This document shows positions 9,693 to 17,201 of a DNA stretch of 64,000 nt, in pieces (the stretch's first letter is position 1; each line of letters opens with the position of its first letter). The notes under the pieces were generated by a model. It saw nothing but the letters and a program-made list of their open reading frames with translations, did no database searches and was not told the DNA's origin. The position numbers and the translations under genes were made by a program. Source of the stretch: Paenibacillus peoriae (GTDB lineage Bacteria > Bacillota > Bacilli > Paenibacillales > Paenibacillaceae); the NCBI RefSeq assembly GCF_022531965.1, contig NZ_CP092831.1, positions 4,659,001 through 4,723,000 on the forward strand. Direction: 5' to 3'.

Positions 9693-11026
9693 TTCGTCAC
9701 AACCTCTACCGTCATTCCAGGCAATAATTCAGATGTTCGCTGGACATCCACCCGCACTTGGAAGGAGCTTATATCCGACAGACCTTTGTCCCGACTCATT
9801 CTCATGTTGGTATACTGAGGGGCAGAAGTAATGTACCTCACCTTGCCTTGGACATCTTTATCTAAAGCTACGACGTGCGTATTCACATTTCCCCTAGCTT
9901 TAAACTGTGACATCGAATCCTCGCCCACATAAATATCGTAGTATAGCTGATTGGTTTCAATAACGACGCCCGTTGCCCCCGTAGAAACGATCTCTCCCAT
10001 TTTAGGTACAATACGCGACACCTTACCATCTGTGGATGCCTTCAGCACCATACGTCCGCGCTGTAATTCCAAAGTTTTGAGTTGAACACTTAATGCCTGC
10101 TTGTGTTGAGCCAGAAGATCCACATTGTATTCGCTATTCTTAACATCTTTTCGTGTTTGCGAGGTTTGAGTCAAGGCTTCCTTGGCCTTTTCTGTTTTGA
10201 TACGAGCCTGCTGGCGTTCCTCAGCAGTTGCGCCAGCCTCCATTTTATCCAAAGCGGTTTGCTGCTGAGCGATCCCATTTTTAGCAATGTCCGATTGTTT
10301 GCTAGCCGCTATAATCTGGTTTTTGGCAATTTCAACCTGATCTTTAGCTGTATCTAACGCGATTTGGGCATTATCCAGTTGGTTTTTGGCGTTATCCAGT
10401 TCTGCTTTGGTTCCAGCTCCAGCATCAAATAACGCTTTGATACGGTTGTAATTCACATTAGCCAAGTCCAGAGCCTGTTGTCTGGATGATACTGTTTTTT
10501 GCGCGATTTCCGCATTTCTTTTGGCTGTCTCTACTCCTGTCAGAGCTGCGTCCAACGATTGCTGTGCTGCTTCAATAGCCAGCTTTTGTCTTAGAATATC
10601 CTCCGCACGTGTTCCTTGATTTAATAAGGACTCTCCTGCTTGCGCGGCTTGAATGTCCAATTGTCCCTGTTTTTCTGAAGTTGAAATTTTCTCCGACTGA
10701 TTTTGCAGCCCGTCTTTAGCCTGTTTTATTTTCACATCAGCCTGTGCGATATCCGTTTTTAATTTCTCAATTTGCAAATCAAGGTCTACAGGATCGAGGG
10801 TCATGAGCACATCCCCTTTTTTCACCTGTTGTTCTTCCTTCACCTCAATCGTGTTTACTCTTCCCCCTACGCCCTGAAAAGCAACATTTACGGTATCTGC
10901 CGTAAGCAGTGTGTTTTTTTGTTGGGCTGCCATACTCACAGCATCCTTGCCGCTCATTGCCATCAGCGTACCTCCGGTACCTAATGCAACAACAAGTAGC
11001 ACGTACACAATGATCTTTTTATTCAT
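9689..11026 (-). CDS. HlyD family membrane-fusion/efflux periplasmic-adaptor-type protein
   Basis: 445 residues. One N-terminal membrane anchor (IIVYVLLVVALGTGGTLMAM), then a biotinyl-lipoyl half-domain (GGRVNTIEVKEEQQVKKGDVLMTLD), a very long Ala/Gln/Lys-rich alpha-helical hairpin (about residues 80-320), the second lipoyl half (GKVSRIVPKMGEIVSTGATGVVIE) and a beta-barrel end. This is the adaptor architecture of EmrA/YbhG-type exporters. It pairs with the ABC-2 permease just downstream. The gap to the marR gene is 113 bases and holds a possible second operator. Confidence 0.88.
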   Translation of the reverse strand: MNKKIIVYVLLVVALGTGGTLMAMSGKDAVSMAAQQKNTLLTADTVNVAFQGVGGRVNTIEVKEEQQVKKGDVLMTLDPVDLDLQIEKLKTDIAQADVKIKQAKDGLQNQSEKISTSEKQGQLDIQAAQAGESLLNQGTRAEDILRQKLAIEAAQQSLDAALTGVETAKRNAEIAQKTVSSRQQALDLANVNYNRIKALFDAGAGTKAELDNAKNQLDNAQIALDTAKDQVEIAKNQIIAASKQSDIAKNGIAQQQTALDKMEAGATAEERQQARIKTEKAKEALTQTSQTRKDVKNSEYNVDLLAQHKQALSVQLKTLELQRGRMVLKASTDGKVSRIVPKMGEIVSTGATGVVIETNQLYYDIYVGEDSMSQFKARGNVNTHVVALDKDVQGKVRYITSAPQYTNMRMSRDKGLSDISSFQVRVDVQRTSELLPGMTVEVVTK

Positions 11027-11102
11027 TGCAATAAACTCTCCTTCATGATGATTTAGCCAATGATAGTTAAAAAATAATAGTCAAAACAAATAAGGAGCCT
11101 GA

Positions 11103-11122
11103 TAGTACGACGTCTAACTATT
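11103..11122. promoter_or_regulatory. Possible second MarR site in front of the hlyD-like gene
   Basis: The sequence ATAGT-ACGACGT-CTAACTAT is an imperfect inverted repeat sharing the ACGACGT/ACGTCGT core and the flanking ATAGT/ACTAT halves with the perfect palindrome upstream of the marR gene. It sits just after the marR stop, about 80 bases before hlyD. Confidence 0.35.
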
Positions 11123-11139
11123 TAAGCCGGGAAATTTGA

Positions 11140-11646
11140 TTATTCCCGTTTTATCCGTTCAAGTCCTGAGGATAGCTTATTTAATAACGTAGCAAATAAA
11201 ATATGATCCTCCTGCGTAAATTCATTCATTAAATCCGAAAAAAGCTGGATGAACATCGGAATTTTTCCCGTCATTAACTGATTTCCTTCATCAGTCAAGG
11301 AAATCGCGGTCATACGTCGATCCGTCAGCGTACTTCTTCGGATGATGCCGTCCCGTTCCAGCTTATCAATGACGCTGGTTACTGTTGAACGAGTAACCCC
11401 TGAATATTCAGCTAGCTCTGATGGAGTCAATGCACGTTCATGTAAAAACAATGGCATTAAAATTTTCAGGTTGCCTACAGATAGCCCATATTCCGAGAGT
11501 CTGGAAGACACTCCATTGTACACTTCATGTGCTGCCTGCACGAAAAGTACCCACGTATTCAACGATTGGGAGTCCACATTTGGAAACTTTTCAGTCAATA
11601 AATGTATTCTCTTGGGATCGGCATTGATTTTAAAATCAGAATTCAA
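11140..11646 (-). CDS. MarR family transcriptional regulator
   Basis: 168 residues, a dimeric winged-helix regulator. The recognition region is in the centre: LTPSELAEYSGVTRSTVTSVIDKLERDGIIRR, followed by the wing STLTDRRMTAISLTDEG with the conserved D-R-R. Flanking helices form the dimer interface. It is the first gene of a run with the adaptor and ABC-2 permease and probably represses them and itself until a ligand binds. A perfect palindrome lies in its promoter. Confidence 0.92.
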   Translation of the reverse strand: MNSDFKINADPKRIHLLTEKFPNVDSQSLNTWVLFVQAAHEVYNGVSSRLSEYGLSVGNLKILMPLFLHERALTPSELAEYSGVTRSTVTSVIDKLERDGIIRRSTLTDRRMTAISLTDEGNQLMTGKIPMFIQLFSDLMNEFTQEDHILFATLLNKLSSGLERIKRE

Positions 11647-11678
11647 TGTGAAGCTCCCCCTCTGTAATTAGTAATCAT

Positions 11679-11708
11679 ACTATACGTCGTCGTATAGTTA
11701 TGAGTCAA
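11679..11708 (-). promoter_or_regulatory. marR promoter with embedded palindromic operator
   Basis: Perfect palindrome ACTATACG-TCGT-CGTATAGT at 11679-11698. On the minus strand TTGACT (11708-11703) is followed after 18 bases by TATAGT (11684-11679), so the palindrome fills the spacer and the -10 box. A bound MarR dimer would block RNA polymerase directly. Confidence 0.72.
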
Positions 11709-11730
11709 TACCTTTTTTATTCATCTAAAT

Positions 11731-11781
11731 AAAAAAGGCCTCCAAGCTCCTTTCAAGGAGTCATGGAAACCTTCTGGCCTT
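11731..11781 (-). terminator. Terminator of the yumB-like gene
   Basis: On the minus strand, nested arms AAGGCC..GGCCTT and CTCC..GGAG are followed by six T. The 5' arm overlaps the stop codon of the gene. Confidence 0.6.
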
Positions 11782-12970
11782 AGAAAAACCGTCCTTTTTT
11801 CAGTACCAGTGGAATTCCGCCTATGATGAACAGATAGCGGAGATCGACAATTTTTTTCAATTGTGCGGCCACCCAACCTTTTATTTTGCGTTTGCCCACC
11901 ACGGCGACGGCTTCGCCTTTTCCAAGCGAAGCAACCGTCCCTTTATTGGAAAATACGAACTTGTGCAGCTCCTTTTTGCGAAGAGTAGCGGCCAGATTCT
12001 TGGCACAAAGGACCCCTTGCTGCATCGCAATTTGGGCAGTCGGTGGATAAGGGCGTCCTTCGGGATTAAACATCAAGGAGCTGTCCCCGATAATAAAAAT
12101 ATCATCGTGGCCCGGTGCACGCAGAAAATCGTCGATTTTCACCCTTCCACGCATCACTTCGAATCCAGCTTTCTCAATTAATCCGTTTCCACGAATCCCT
12201 CCCGTCCAGACCACCGTGCAGGCTTCGATTTTCTCACCCTCACCAACGATTACACCATCCTGCAAGCATTCCTTAATCGGAATTCCAATGCGGAAGGTGA
12301 CCCCTTTACGCTTAAGGACATCCATCGCATACTCCACCAGTTCAGGATCAAACCCCGGCAGTGCCGTAGGAGCTGCCTCGACGTTAATGATTTGAATCCG
12401 GTTAAAGTCGATGTCATAAGCTCTAGCTAGCTGTGGCAAACGATCCGCCAACTCCGCTACAAACTCAATGCCGCTAAAACCAGCGCCCCCTACGACGAAA
12501 TTGAGGCGACCTGGTTTACCATCATTTTTATACAGGGCCAGCTGGTATTCAATATGCTCCCGAATCAGGCGAACGGAGTTAATACTGCGAATCGTCAGCG
12601 CAAACTTATCCATCCCCGGAATGCCAAATGTTTCTGGCTCCCCGCCTAGTCCAATGACCAAATAATCATAGGACAGCGAGCCGTCCTCCAGCACGATTTT
12701 TTTCTCCTTTGGTATGATTTCCTTAACCGTTCCTTTGACTAAATCCACCTTGAACTCATCGATTAGCTGCGCAATCGGAATCCTTGAATGCTCAATCGTA
12801 TCCGTACCTGCCGCAGGCATATGAAGATGTGTCGTAATATAGTGGTAATCATGACGGTTGATCAGCGTGACATCCGCCTCATTGTGCTTGAGCTCCTTTT
12901 GCAATTGCTGAGCCGTCAATATACCGCCATATCCGGCGCCCACAATGACAATTTTGGGAATACTGCTCAT
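11780..12970 (-). CDS. Type II NADH dehydrogenase (FAD), YumB-like
   Basis: 396 residues from the ATG at 12970, chosen because GGAAGGGG lies seven bases upstream; an upstream Met has no such site. It is a membrane-associated flavoprotein passing electrons from NADH to menaquinone without proton pumping. It has the N-terminal FAD fold IVIVGAGYGGILTAQQL (about 5-22), a second dinucleotide fold FVVGGAGFSGIEFVAEL (about 155-175), and DIFIIGDSSL near 305 that closes the FAD site. The amphipathic C-terminus (LKKIVDLRYLFIIGGIPLVLKKG) fits membrane binding. It is divergent from a YumC-like reductase, matching the yumB-yumC neighbourhood of Bacillus. Confidence 0.9.
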   Translation of the reverse strand: MSSIPKIVIVGAGYGGILTAQQLQKELKHNEADVTLINRHDYHYITTHLHMPAAGTDTIEHSRIPIAQLIDEFKVDLVKGTVKEIIPKEKKIVLEDGSLSYDYLVIGLGGEPETFGIPGMDKFALTIRSINSVRLIREHIEYQLALYKNDGKPGRLNFVVGGAGFSGIEFVAELADRLPQLARAYDIDFNRIQIINVEAAPTALPGFDPELVEYAMDVLKRKGVTFRIGIPIKECLQDGVIVGEGEKIEACTVVWTGGIRGNGLIEKAGFEVMRGRVKIDDFLRAPGHDDIFIIGDSSLMFNPEGRPYPPTAQIAMQQGVLCAKNLAATLRKKELHKFVFSNKGTVASLGKGEAVAVVGKRKIKGWVAAQLKKIVDLRYLFIIGGIPLVLKKGRFF

Positions 12971-13073
12971 GCTTCTACCCCTTCCGATATACATATTTAT
13001 TCAAAGCTGTTCTCTCAAAACGGTTAATTTATACGCACAAAAAAGTCTTCATCAAATATTAATAGCTTTAACT

Positions 13074-13101
13074 TTGCAAGCGGAACCTGGCAGTTTATAA
13101 T
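13074..13101 (+). promoter_or_regulatory. Probable promoter of the ferredoxin reductase gene
   Basis: TTGCAA (13074-13079), 16-base spacer, TATAAT (13096-13101), about 100 bases before the GTG start. Confidence 0.5.
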
Positions 13102-13201
13102 GATAAACAGTGAATCATGCGTTCGGCGGCTATCTGAACCTCTATGCGGCTGATTCAATAATTACAAATTCCATACTATCCCTTTCGGAGGTGTTTTTAG
13201 A

Positions 13202-14206
13202 GTGACAACTCAATCCACAGGCGCGGAGATCCGCGATCTGATCATTATTGGAGGCGGTCCAGCCGGTATTTTCGCCGCTTTTTACGGAGGAATGCGTCAG
13301 GCATCCGTCACCTTAATTGAAAGTATGCCCCAACTGGGCGGCCAGCTTGCAGCCCTTTATCCTGAAAAGTATATTTATGACGTTGCTGGCTTTCCTAAAG
13401 TAACTGCACAGGAACTGGTCAACAATTTGGTTCAACAAATGAACCACTTTAATCCAGAAGTGCAGCTAGAAGAGAAAGTCGTATCGTTAGAGAAAAAAGA
13501 AGAACGCCACTTCATCGTAAAAACAGACAAAGGTGGCGAGTATCATGGTAAAGCGGTTATTATTACCGCTGGTGTTGGTGCTTTCGAGCCACGCAGACTG
13601 GAGCTTCCAGGTGCCGAACGTTTTGAAAAAACGAACCTGCATTACTTTGTCAGCGACCTGAGCAAATTTGCAGGCCGAAAAGTGCTGATCAGTGGTGGTG
13701 GTGACTCTGCTGTAGACTGGGCACTCATGCTGGAACCAATTGCAGAACAGGTTACATTGATTCACCGCCGCGACAAATTCCGTGCGCATGAACACAGTGT
13801 CGAAAACCTCCTCGCATCCAAAGTAAATGTTATTACACCAACGGAAATTACCGAATTGCATGGAGAAGACACGATTACAAAAGTCACTCTTGCTCATGTA
13901 AAAACCAAAGAAACACAGGAAATCGAAGTGGACGATGTGATCGTTAACTTTGGATTTGTATCCACACTTGGCCCGATTGCTGAATGGGGAATTGAAATCG
14001 AAAGTAACTCCATCGTGGTCGATTCTCGCCAGGAAACCAATATTCCCGGCATTTTTGCCGCAGGGGACATTACAACCTATCCAGGCAAGCTCAAGCTGAT
14101 TGCGGTCGGCTTTGGTGAAGCCCCTACGGCAGTCAACAACGCCAAGGTCTATGTAGATCCAGATGCCAAGTTGTCTCCTGGTCACAGCAGTAACATGAAA
14201 TTGTAG
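13202..14206 (+). CDS. Ferredoxin-NADP reductase, thioredoxin-reductase-like type (YumC-like)
   Basis: 334 residues, GTG start with GGAGG in front. A homodimeric FAD enzyme that moves electrons between NADPH and ferredoxin or flavodoxin. It resembles thioredoxin reductase but lacks the redox CxxC, as YumC does. Seen: [19 protein letters not shown] (FAD), [20 protein letters not shown], the NADP fold [17 protein letters not shown], and [25 protein letters not shown] near the C-terminus. A strong hairpin terminator follows. A likely electron supply for reductive enzymes and Fe-S assembly. Confidence 0.94.
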   Translation: MTTQSTGAEIRDLIIIGGGPAGIFAAFYGGMRQASVTLIESMPQLGGQLAALYPEKYIYDVAGFPKVTAQELVNNLVQQMNHFNPEVQLEEKVVSLEKKEERHFIVKTDKGGEYHGKAVIITAGVGAFEPRRLELPGAERFEKTNLHYFVSDLSKFAGRKVLISGGGDSAVDWALMLEPIAEQVTLIHRRDKFRAHEHSVENLLASKVNVITPTEITELHGEDTITKVTLAHVKTKETQEIEVDDVIVNFGFVSTLGPIAEWGIEIESNSIVVDSRQETNIPGIFAAGDITTYPGKLKLIAVGFGEAPTAVNNAKVYVDPDAKLSPGHSSNMKL

Positions 14207-14224
14207 TCTAGTTTAGACTATGAC

Positions 14225-14278
14225 AAAAAAGGGTATTTTACTCCAAATTTGAATGTTTGGAGTGAAATACCCTTTTTT
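14225..14278 (+). terminator. Strong terminator after the ferredoxin reductase gene
   Basis: A long hairpin: AAAAAAGGGTATTT-ACTCCAAA pairs with TTTGGAGT-AAATACCC-TTTTTT across an eight-base loop, with T runs on both strands. Confidence 0.9.
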
Positions 14279-14307
14279 ACGGTGTGCCTATTCGTTGCAG
14301 TGATTGT

Positions 14308-14342
14308 CTGTAAAGTCATTCGAACCCTGAATGACTTTACAG
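14308..14342. repeat. 13-base perfect inverted repeat without T tract
   Basis: CTGTAAAGTCATT (14308-14320) and AATGACTTTACAG (14330-14342) flank a nine-base loop. It lies between the ferredoxin reductase terminator and the end of sda. Neither strand has a following T run, so it is not a typical terminator. Confidence 0.7.
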
Positions 14343-14366
14343 TCGCAGTACGAGAGCTTGTCCGGT

Positions 14367-14510
14367 CTAATGAAGGACTACGGCTGTATTCATCTCTAGA
14401 TTTCTTTTGTGAATCTCAGCCAGCAACAGTGCAATGAAGTCGCATTCAAGTTTAAGCTCGATTGCCATCTGATAGGAATCCAAAAGCATTTCATCCGTCA
14501 GCATAGCCAT
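14367..14510 (-). CDS. sda: Sporulation checkpoint protein Sda (KinA/KinB-type kinase inhibitor)
   Basis: 47 residues from the ATG at 14510. It matches the Sda pattern position by position: MxxL(T/S)DE(M/L)LL(D/E)SY, then ELKLECDFIALLLAEIHKRNL. Sda is a helical hairpin that binds sporulation histidine kinases and stops phosphorylation of Spo0F when DNA replication is disturbed. In Bacillus subtilis DnaA activates its transcription. The start was chosen to match the known 46-residue form, with GAGG and an AAAGGAAAGG stretch just upstream. The neighbouring DnaA-box cluster supports the call. Confidence 0.9.
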   Translation of the reverse strand: MAMLTDEMLLDSYQMAIELKLECDFIALLLAEIHKRNLEMNTAVVLH

Positions 14511-14544
14511 CCTCGACACAACCTTTCCTTTTATTTCAAAATCT

Positions 14545-14573
14545 ATTCTATCAAAATACCAAAAACGGAACAA
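14545..14573 (-). promoter_or_regulatory. Probable sda promoter
   Basis: Minus strand TTGTTC (14573-14568), 17-base spacer, TAGAAT (14550-14545). The DnaA boxes begin only nine bases upstream of the -35, a position suited to activation. Confidence 0.55.
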
Positions 14574-14581
14574 GCGTTCTG

Positions 14582-14730
14582 TTATCCACAGTCAATTGTG
14601 GAAATCCTGTGTATAAATTGTTGGTAAGTGTCGTTAACCCATATATGTGACAGGGGATAATGTGGACAATATTTATACACAGAATTTTGACGCTCAATCA
14701 CAAAAAAAATATTTTTATTGTTTATACAAA
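14582..14730. promoter_or_regulatory. DnaA-box cluster upstream of sda
   Basis: Perfect TTATNCACA boxes at 14582-14590 (plus, TTATCCACA), 14608-14616 (minus, TTATACACA) and 14673-14681 (plus, TTATACACA), with one-mismatch boxes at 14661-14669 (minus, TTGTCCACA) and 14722-14730 (plus, TTATACAAA). An AT-rich run follows to about 14780. The rest of the 282-base gap between sda and the YheC/D gene holds nothing else I can name. Confidence 0.85.
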
Positions 14731-14792
14731 TATATTATATTTAGCGTCTTGTTAATAGATTAAACTGGAAATTTTTTAAAGAAAACAGAAAT

Positions 14793-15449
14793 TTACTGAG
14801 GCCTTGTGTTAACCTCTAAAATCCATACCCGTCCATTTTGATCAAGCCCGTAATCAAATCCCAGTTGTCCGATCCCGGGAAATCTTCTTTCCAGTATCGG
14901 AATACAGCGCTGTGTAAGTTCAATGATCTCTCGCCGCTTCTGAGCAGCAAGCCGTCGGGGATATATCATCCGAAGCGCCTCTGTTCCCTTCAGCAAAGTT
15001 CCCCCTTTGCACAGATTCGTAATGACCAGCCCAGGCCGAGCATGACGCGCAACCACCGCACGAAAATCCCATCGCTGCCCTTCCTTCACGACTTTGACTC
15101 GATAGTCGACAGGTCTACCTTGAATACTTGCCAGTTGGATCCCTTGTTGAATGAGATATGGGCGTTGGATTCGGAGCTTATGGATTCCGATTACAAGTGC
15201 TCTAAAATGACTGAACCGGTGCGTGTGCTCCATACGCGTGCAGGTGTATCCCCTACGCTCCTTTGCCACACGCATGACTCCGATTCCTCCGCCTCCTTTT
15301 ACAGGTTTTATAAACACAAAAGCATGCCGCCGCAGCATCATGCGCAATTGATCTTCACTATATAGACAGGTTTCCGGTATATAAACGGCGGTATGTGGAT
15401 GGTGGAGCAGCGCCTTCGTCTTTAGCCATTTGCTTGCAAGTTGTCTCAT
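14793..15449 (-). CDS. YheC/YheD family ATP-grasp protein (endospore coat-associated)
   Basis: 218 residues, AAAGGAGAGGG before the ATG. ATP-grasp fold elements: FVFIKPVKGGGGIGVMRVAK near residues 46-65 (phosphate-binding loop), DYRVKVVKEGQRWDFRAVVAR near 134-154, and WILEVNTRPQ at the C-terminus with the metal-binding E-x-N. The family is named for Bacillus spore coat-associated proteins, and its substrate is unknown. It is shorter than YheC and YheD themselves (over 350 residues), lacking their N-terminal domain; short versions are common in Paenibacillus. Divergent from ppx. Confidence 0.82.
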   Translation of the reverse strand: MRQLASKWLKTKALLHHPHTAVYIPETCLYSEDQLRMMLRRHAFVFIKPVKGGGGIGVMRVAKERRGYTCTRMEHTHRFSHFRALVIGIHKLRIQRPYLIQQGIQLASIQGRPVDYRVKVVKEGQRWDFRAVVARHARPGLVITNLCKGGTLLKGTEALRMIYPRRLAAQKRREIIELTQRCIPILERRFPGIGQLGFDYGLDQNGRVWILEVNTRPQ

Positions 15450-15665
15450 CTAACCCTCTCCTTTCGCCGTCAGGTATACTTATACATACTCAACAGGAAT
15501 GTTCTATTCTTGGATGATTGTCCGCGGCATGTGTCTATTTCGACAAGATCATGGCGAACGGTAGCATGCACCGAATATCACTGGTACAATGACAATAATC
15601 TACTACCATTTGCACGGAACAGCGGAAATTACCGCCAAATCGTTTTTCAACAAGGAGGTCAACTC

Positions 15666-17201
15666 ATGAATAGCAAAATTGGCATCATGGACATTGGCTC
15701 AAACTCCATACGTCTGGTGATCTATGAAATGACAGAGACAGGAGCCTATCGCATTGTGCAGGAATGCAAAGAAGCTGCCCGACTGAGCGAAAAGGTTGGG
15801 GCCAACGGCCGTATGGAACGGGAGGCGATTCGAAGCATCGCTCCATTGTTGCGCCAATTTATGGCGGTATGCCATATGCACGGGGTTGTCCGTATGCGTG
15901 CAGCAGCAACAGCAGCCATCCGCAATGCCACGAATTCGGACGAAATCGTCCAATGGATTGCGGAGGAGACAAATTTAACACTGGAAATACTGAGCGGAGA
16001 GCAAGAAGGCTATGCCGGTTTTCTGGGTGTAGTGAACACTATGAATGTGAGTGATGGAATCATCATTGACATCGGGGGTGGCAGTACCGAAATTACGCTG
16101 TTCCGCGATCGAAAGCGACTGCATACGGTGTCATTTCCCTTTGGCGCCGTCAATATGAACTGGCGCTTTGGACGTGAGGTCAAGAATGGCGAATGGTCTC
16201 CTCAGCAGATTGAGGAAATGGAGAGCTTTGTCCGTTCTTCACTGCAAAATCATGATTGGATCTTCTCCAATCCGGATCTGCCATTCATCGGGCTAGGTGG
16301 GACCCTGCGTACTTTGGCTAAAATCAATCAGAAGCGGCAGGATTACTCACTTCCTGTGACGCACCATTACGAAATGACGATAGAAGATGTCGATTACTTC
16401 TATGGCAGTCTGCCCCATCTTCCCTATGAAAAACGCAAAAAAACAGCCGGCCTGTCCAAGGACAGAGCCGACATCATTGTACCGGGTCTTATTATATTGA
16501 AAACGATATTTGAAGCTGCTCAAGGCTCCGCGTATCTGGTCAGTGGAGCGGGTCTGCGAGACGGCCTATTTCATGAGCTGGTCAACGCTGAACAGCCCGT
16601 GGTAGCTAATCCGCTTATCACATCCATTCGCAATATCCTTTCGTTTGCTGTCCCGGTTAGCGAAGCGCATGTCAAGCGGGTTAACGAGTACGCCGTCCGG
16701 CTCTATGACACATTAGCTAGCGGAACCTCAGCTGCTATGGACAAACGTTTGTTACTGACCGCAGCAACTCTTTACAAAACGGGAGCTGCCTTGAATTACT
16801 ATCATTTTCGCCAGAATTCCGTGTTCTGGATCTTACATGCAGGCATTGGCGGTCTATCCCATAGGGAAACGGTACTAGCCGCGTTGATCGCGGATTACCA
16901 TCCCAAGAACCGGACCCCCCGTTTGCTACGCACACATGCGGATATTTTGGAGCCTTCCGACGAGGAACGTGTACATCGGCTCGGCTCGCTGCTCCAGCTC
17001 GCGATTGGCATGGATCGGAGTGAGTCCGGAATGATTACCAGCATCAATCCTACTACAGGGGATGACGCAATGCATCTTCGTTTGGAAAGCAAGAGTGAAC
17101 CCATATTAGAACAACGAGAACTAGAATCCGTTGCGAAAGATTTCCAAAAGGCGTGGAACCTCACATTGTCGTGGTCCATTCTACCTTCTTCCAATTTCTA
17201 A
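15666..17201 (+). CDS. ppx: Exopolyphosphatase / pppGpp phosphohydrolase family (Ppx/GppA)
   Basis: 511 residues from the ATG at 15666, which has AAGGAGG about nine bases upstream; the open frame continues upstream without a site. ASKHA-fold phosphatase with phosphate-binding loops GIMDIGSNSIRLVIYE (about 4-19) and IIDIGGGSTEITLF (about 133-146), and GLGGTLRTLAKI near 211. The C-terminal part after about residue 315 resembles the HD-like helical domain of long Ppx forms. It likely trims polyphosphate from the chain end, opposing the convergent ppk. Its last 41 bases overlap the end of ppk. Confidence 0.9.
   Translation: MNSKIGIMDIGSNSIRLVIYEMTETGAYRIVQECKEAARLSEKVGANGRMEREAIRSIAPLLRQFMAVCHMHGVVRMRAAATAAIRNATNSDEIVQWIAEETNLTLEILSGEQEGYAGFLGVVNTMNVSDGIIIDIGGGSTEITLFRDRKRLHTVSFPFGAVNMNWRFGREVKNGEWSPQQIEEMESFVRSSLQNHDWIFSNPDLPFIGLGGTLRTLAKINQKRQDYSLPVTHHYEMTIEDVDYFYGSLPHLPYEKRKKTAGLSKDRADIIVPGLIILKTIFEAAQGSAYLVSGAGLRDGLFHELVNAEQPVVANPLITSIRNILSFAVPVSEAHVKRVNEYAVRLYDTLASGTSAAMDKRLLLTAATLYKTGAALNYYHFRQNSVFWILHAGIGGLSHRETVLAALIADYHPKNRTPRLLRTHADILEPSDEERVHRLGSLLQLAIGMDRSESGMITSINPTTGDDAMHLRLESKSEPILEQRELESVAKDFQKAWNLTLSWSILPSSNF

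Noticed and set aside
13094..13110. Fur box near TATAATGATAAAC
   Set aside because: Only one half resembles GATAATGAT; the TATAAT fits a -10 element better.
13487..14185. 232-residue ORF on the minus strand
   Set aside because: Antisense shadow of the ferredoxin reductase; very rich in Cys, Phe and Asn, with no family.
14249..14437. 62-residue plus-strand ORF
   Set aside because: Begins inside the terminator hairpin and runs over sda; no ribosome binding site.
14582..14730. A replication origin
   Set aside because: DnaA boxes and AT-rich DNA are present, but dnaA and dnaN are not nearby and the cluster is well explained as sda regulation.
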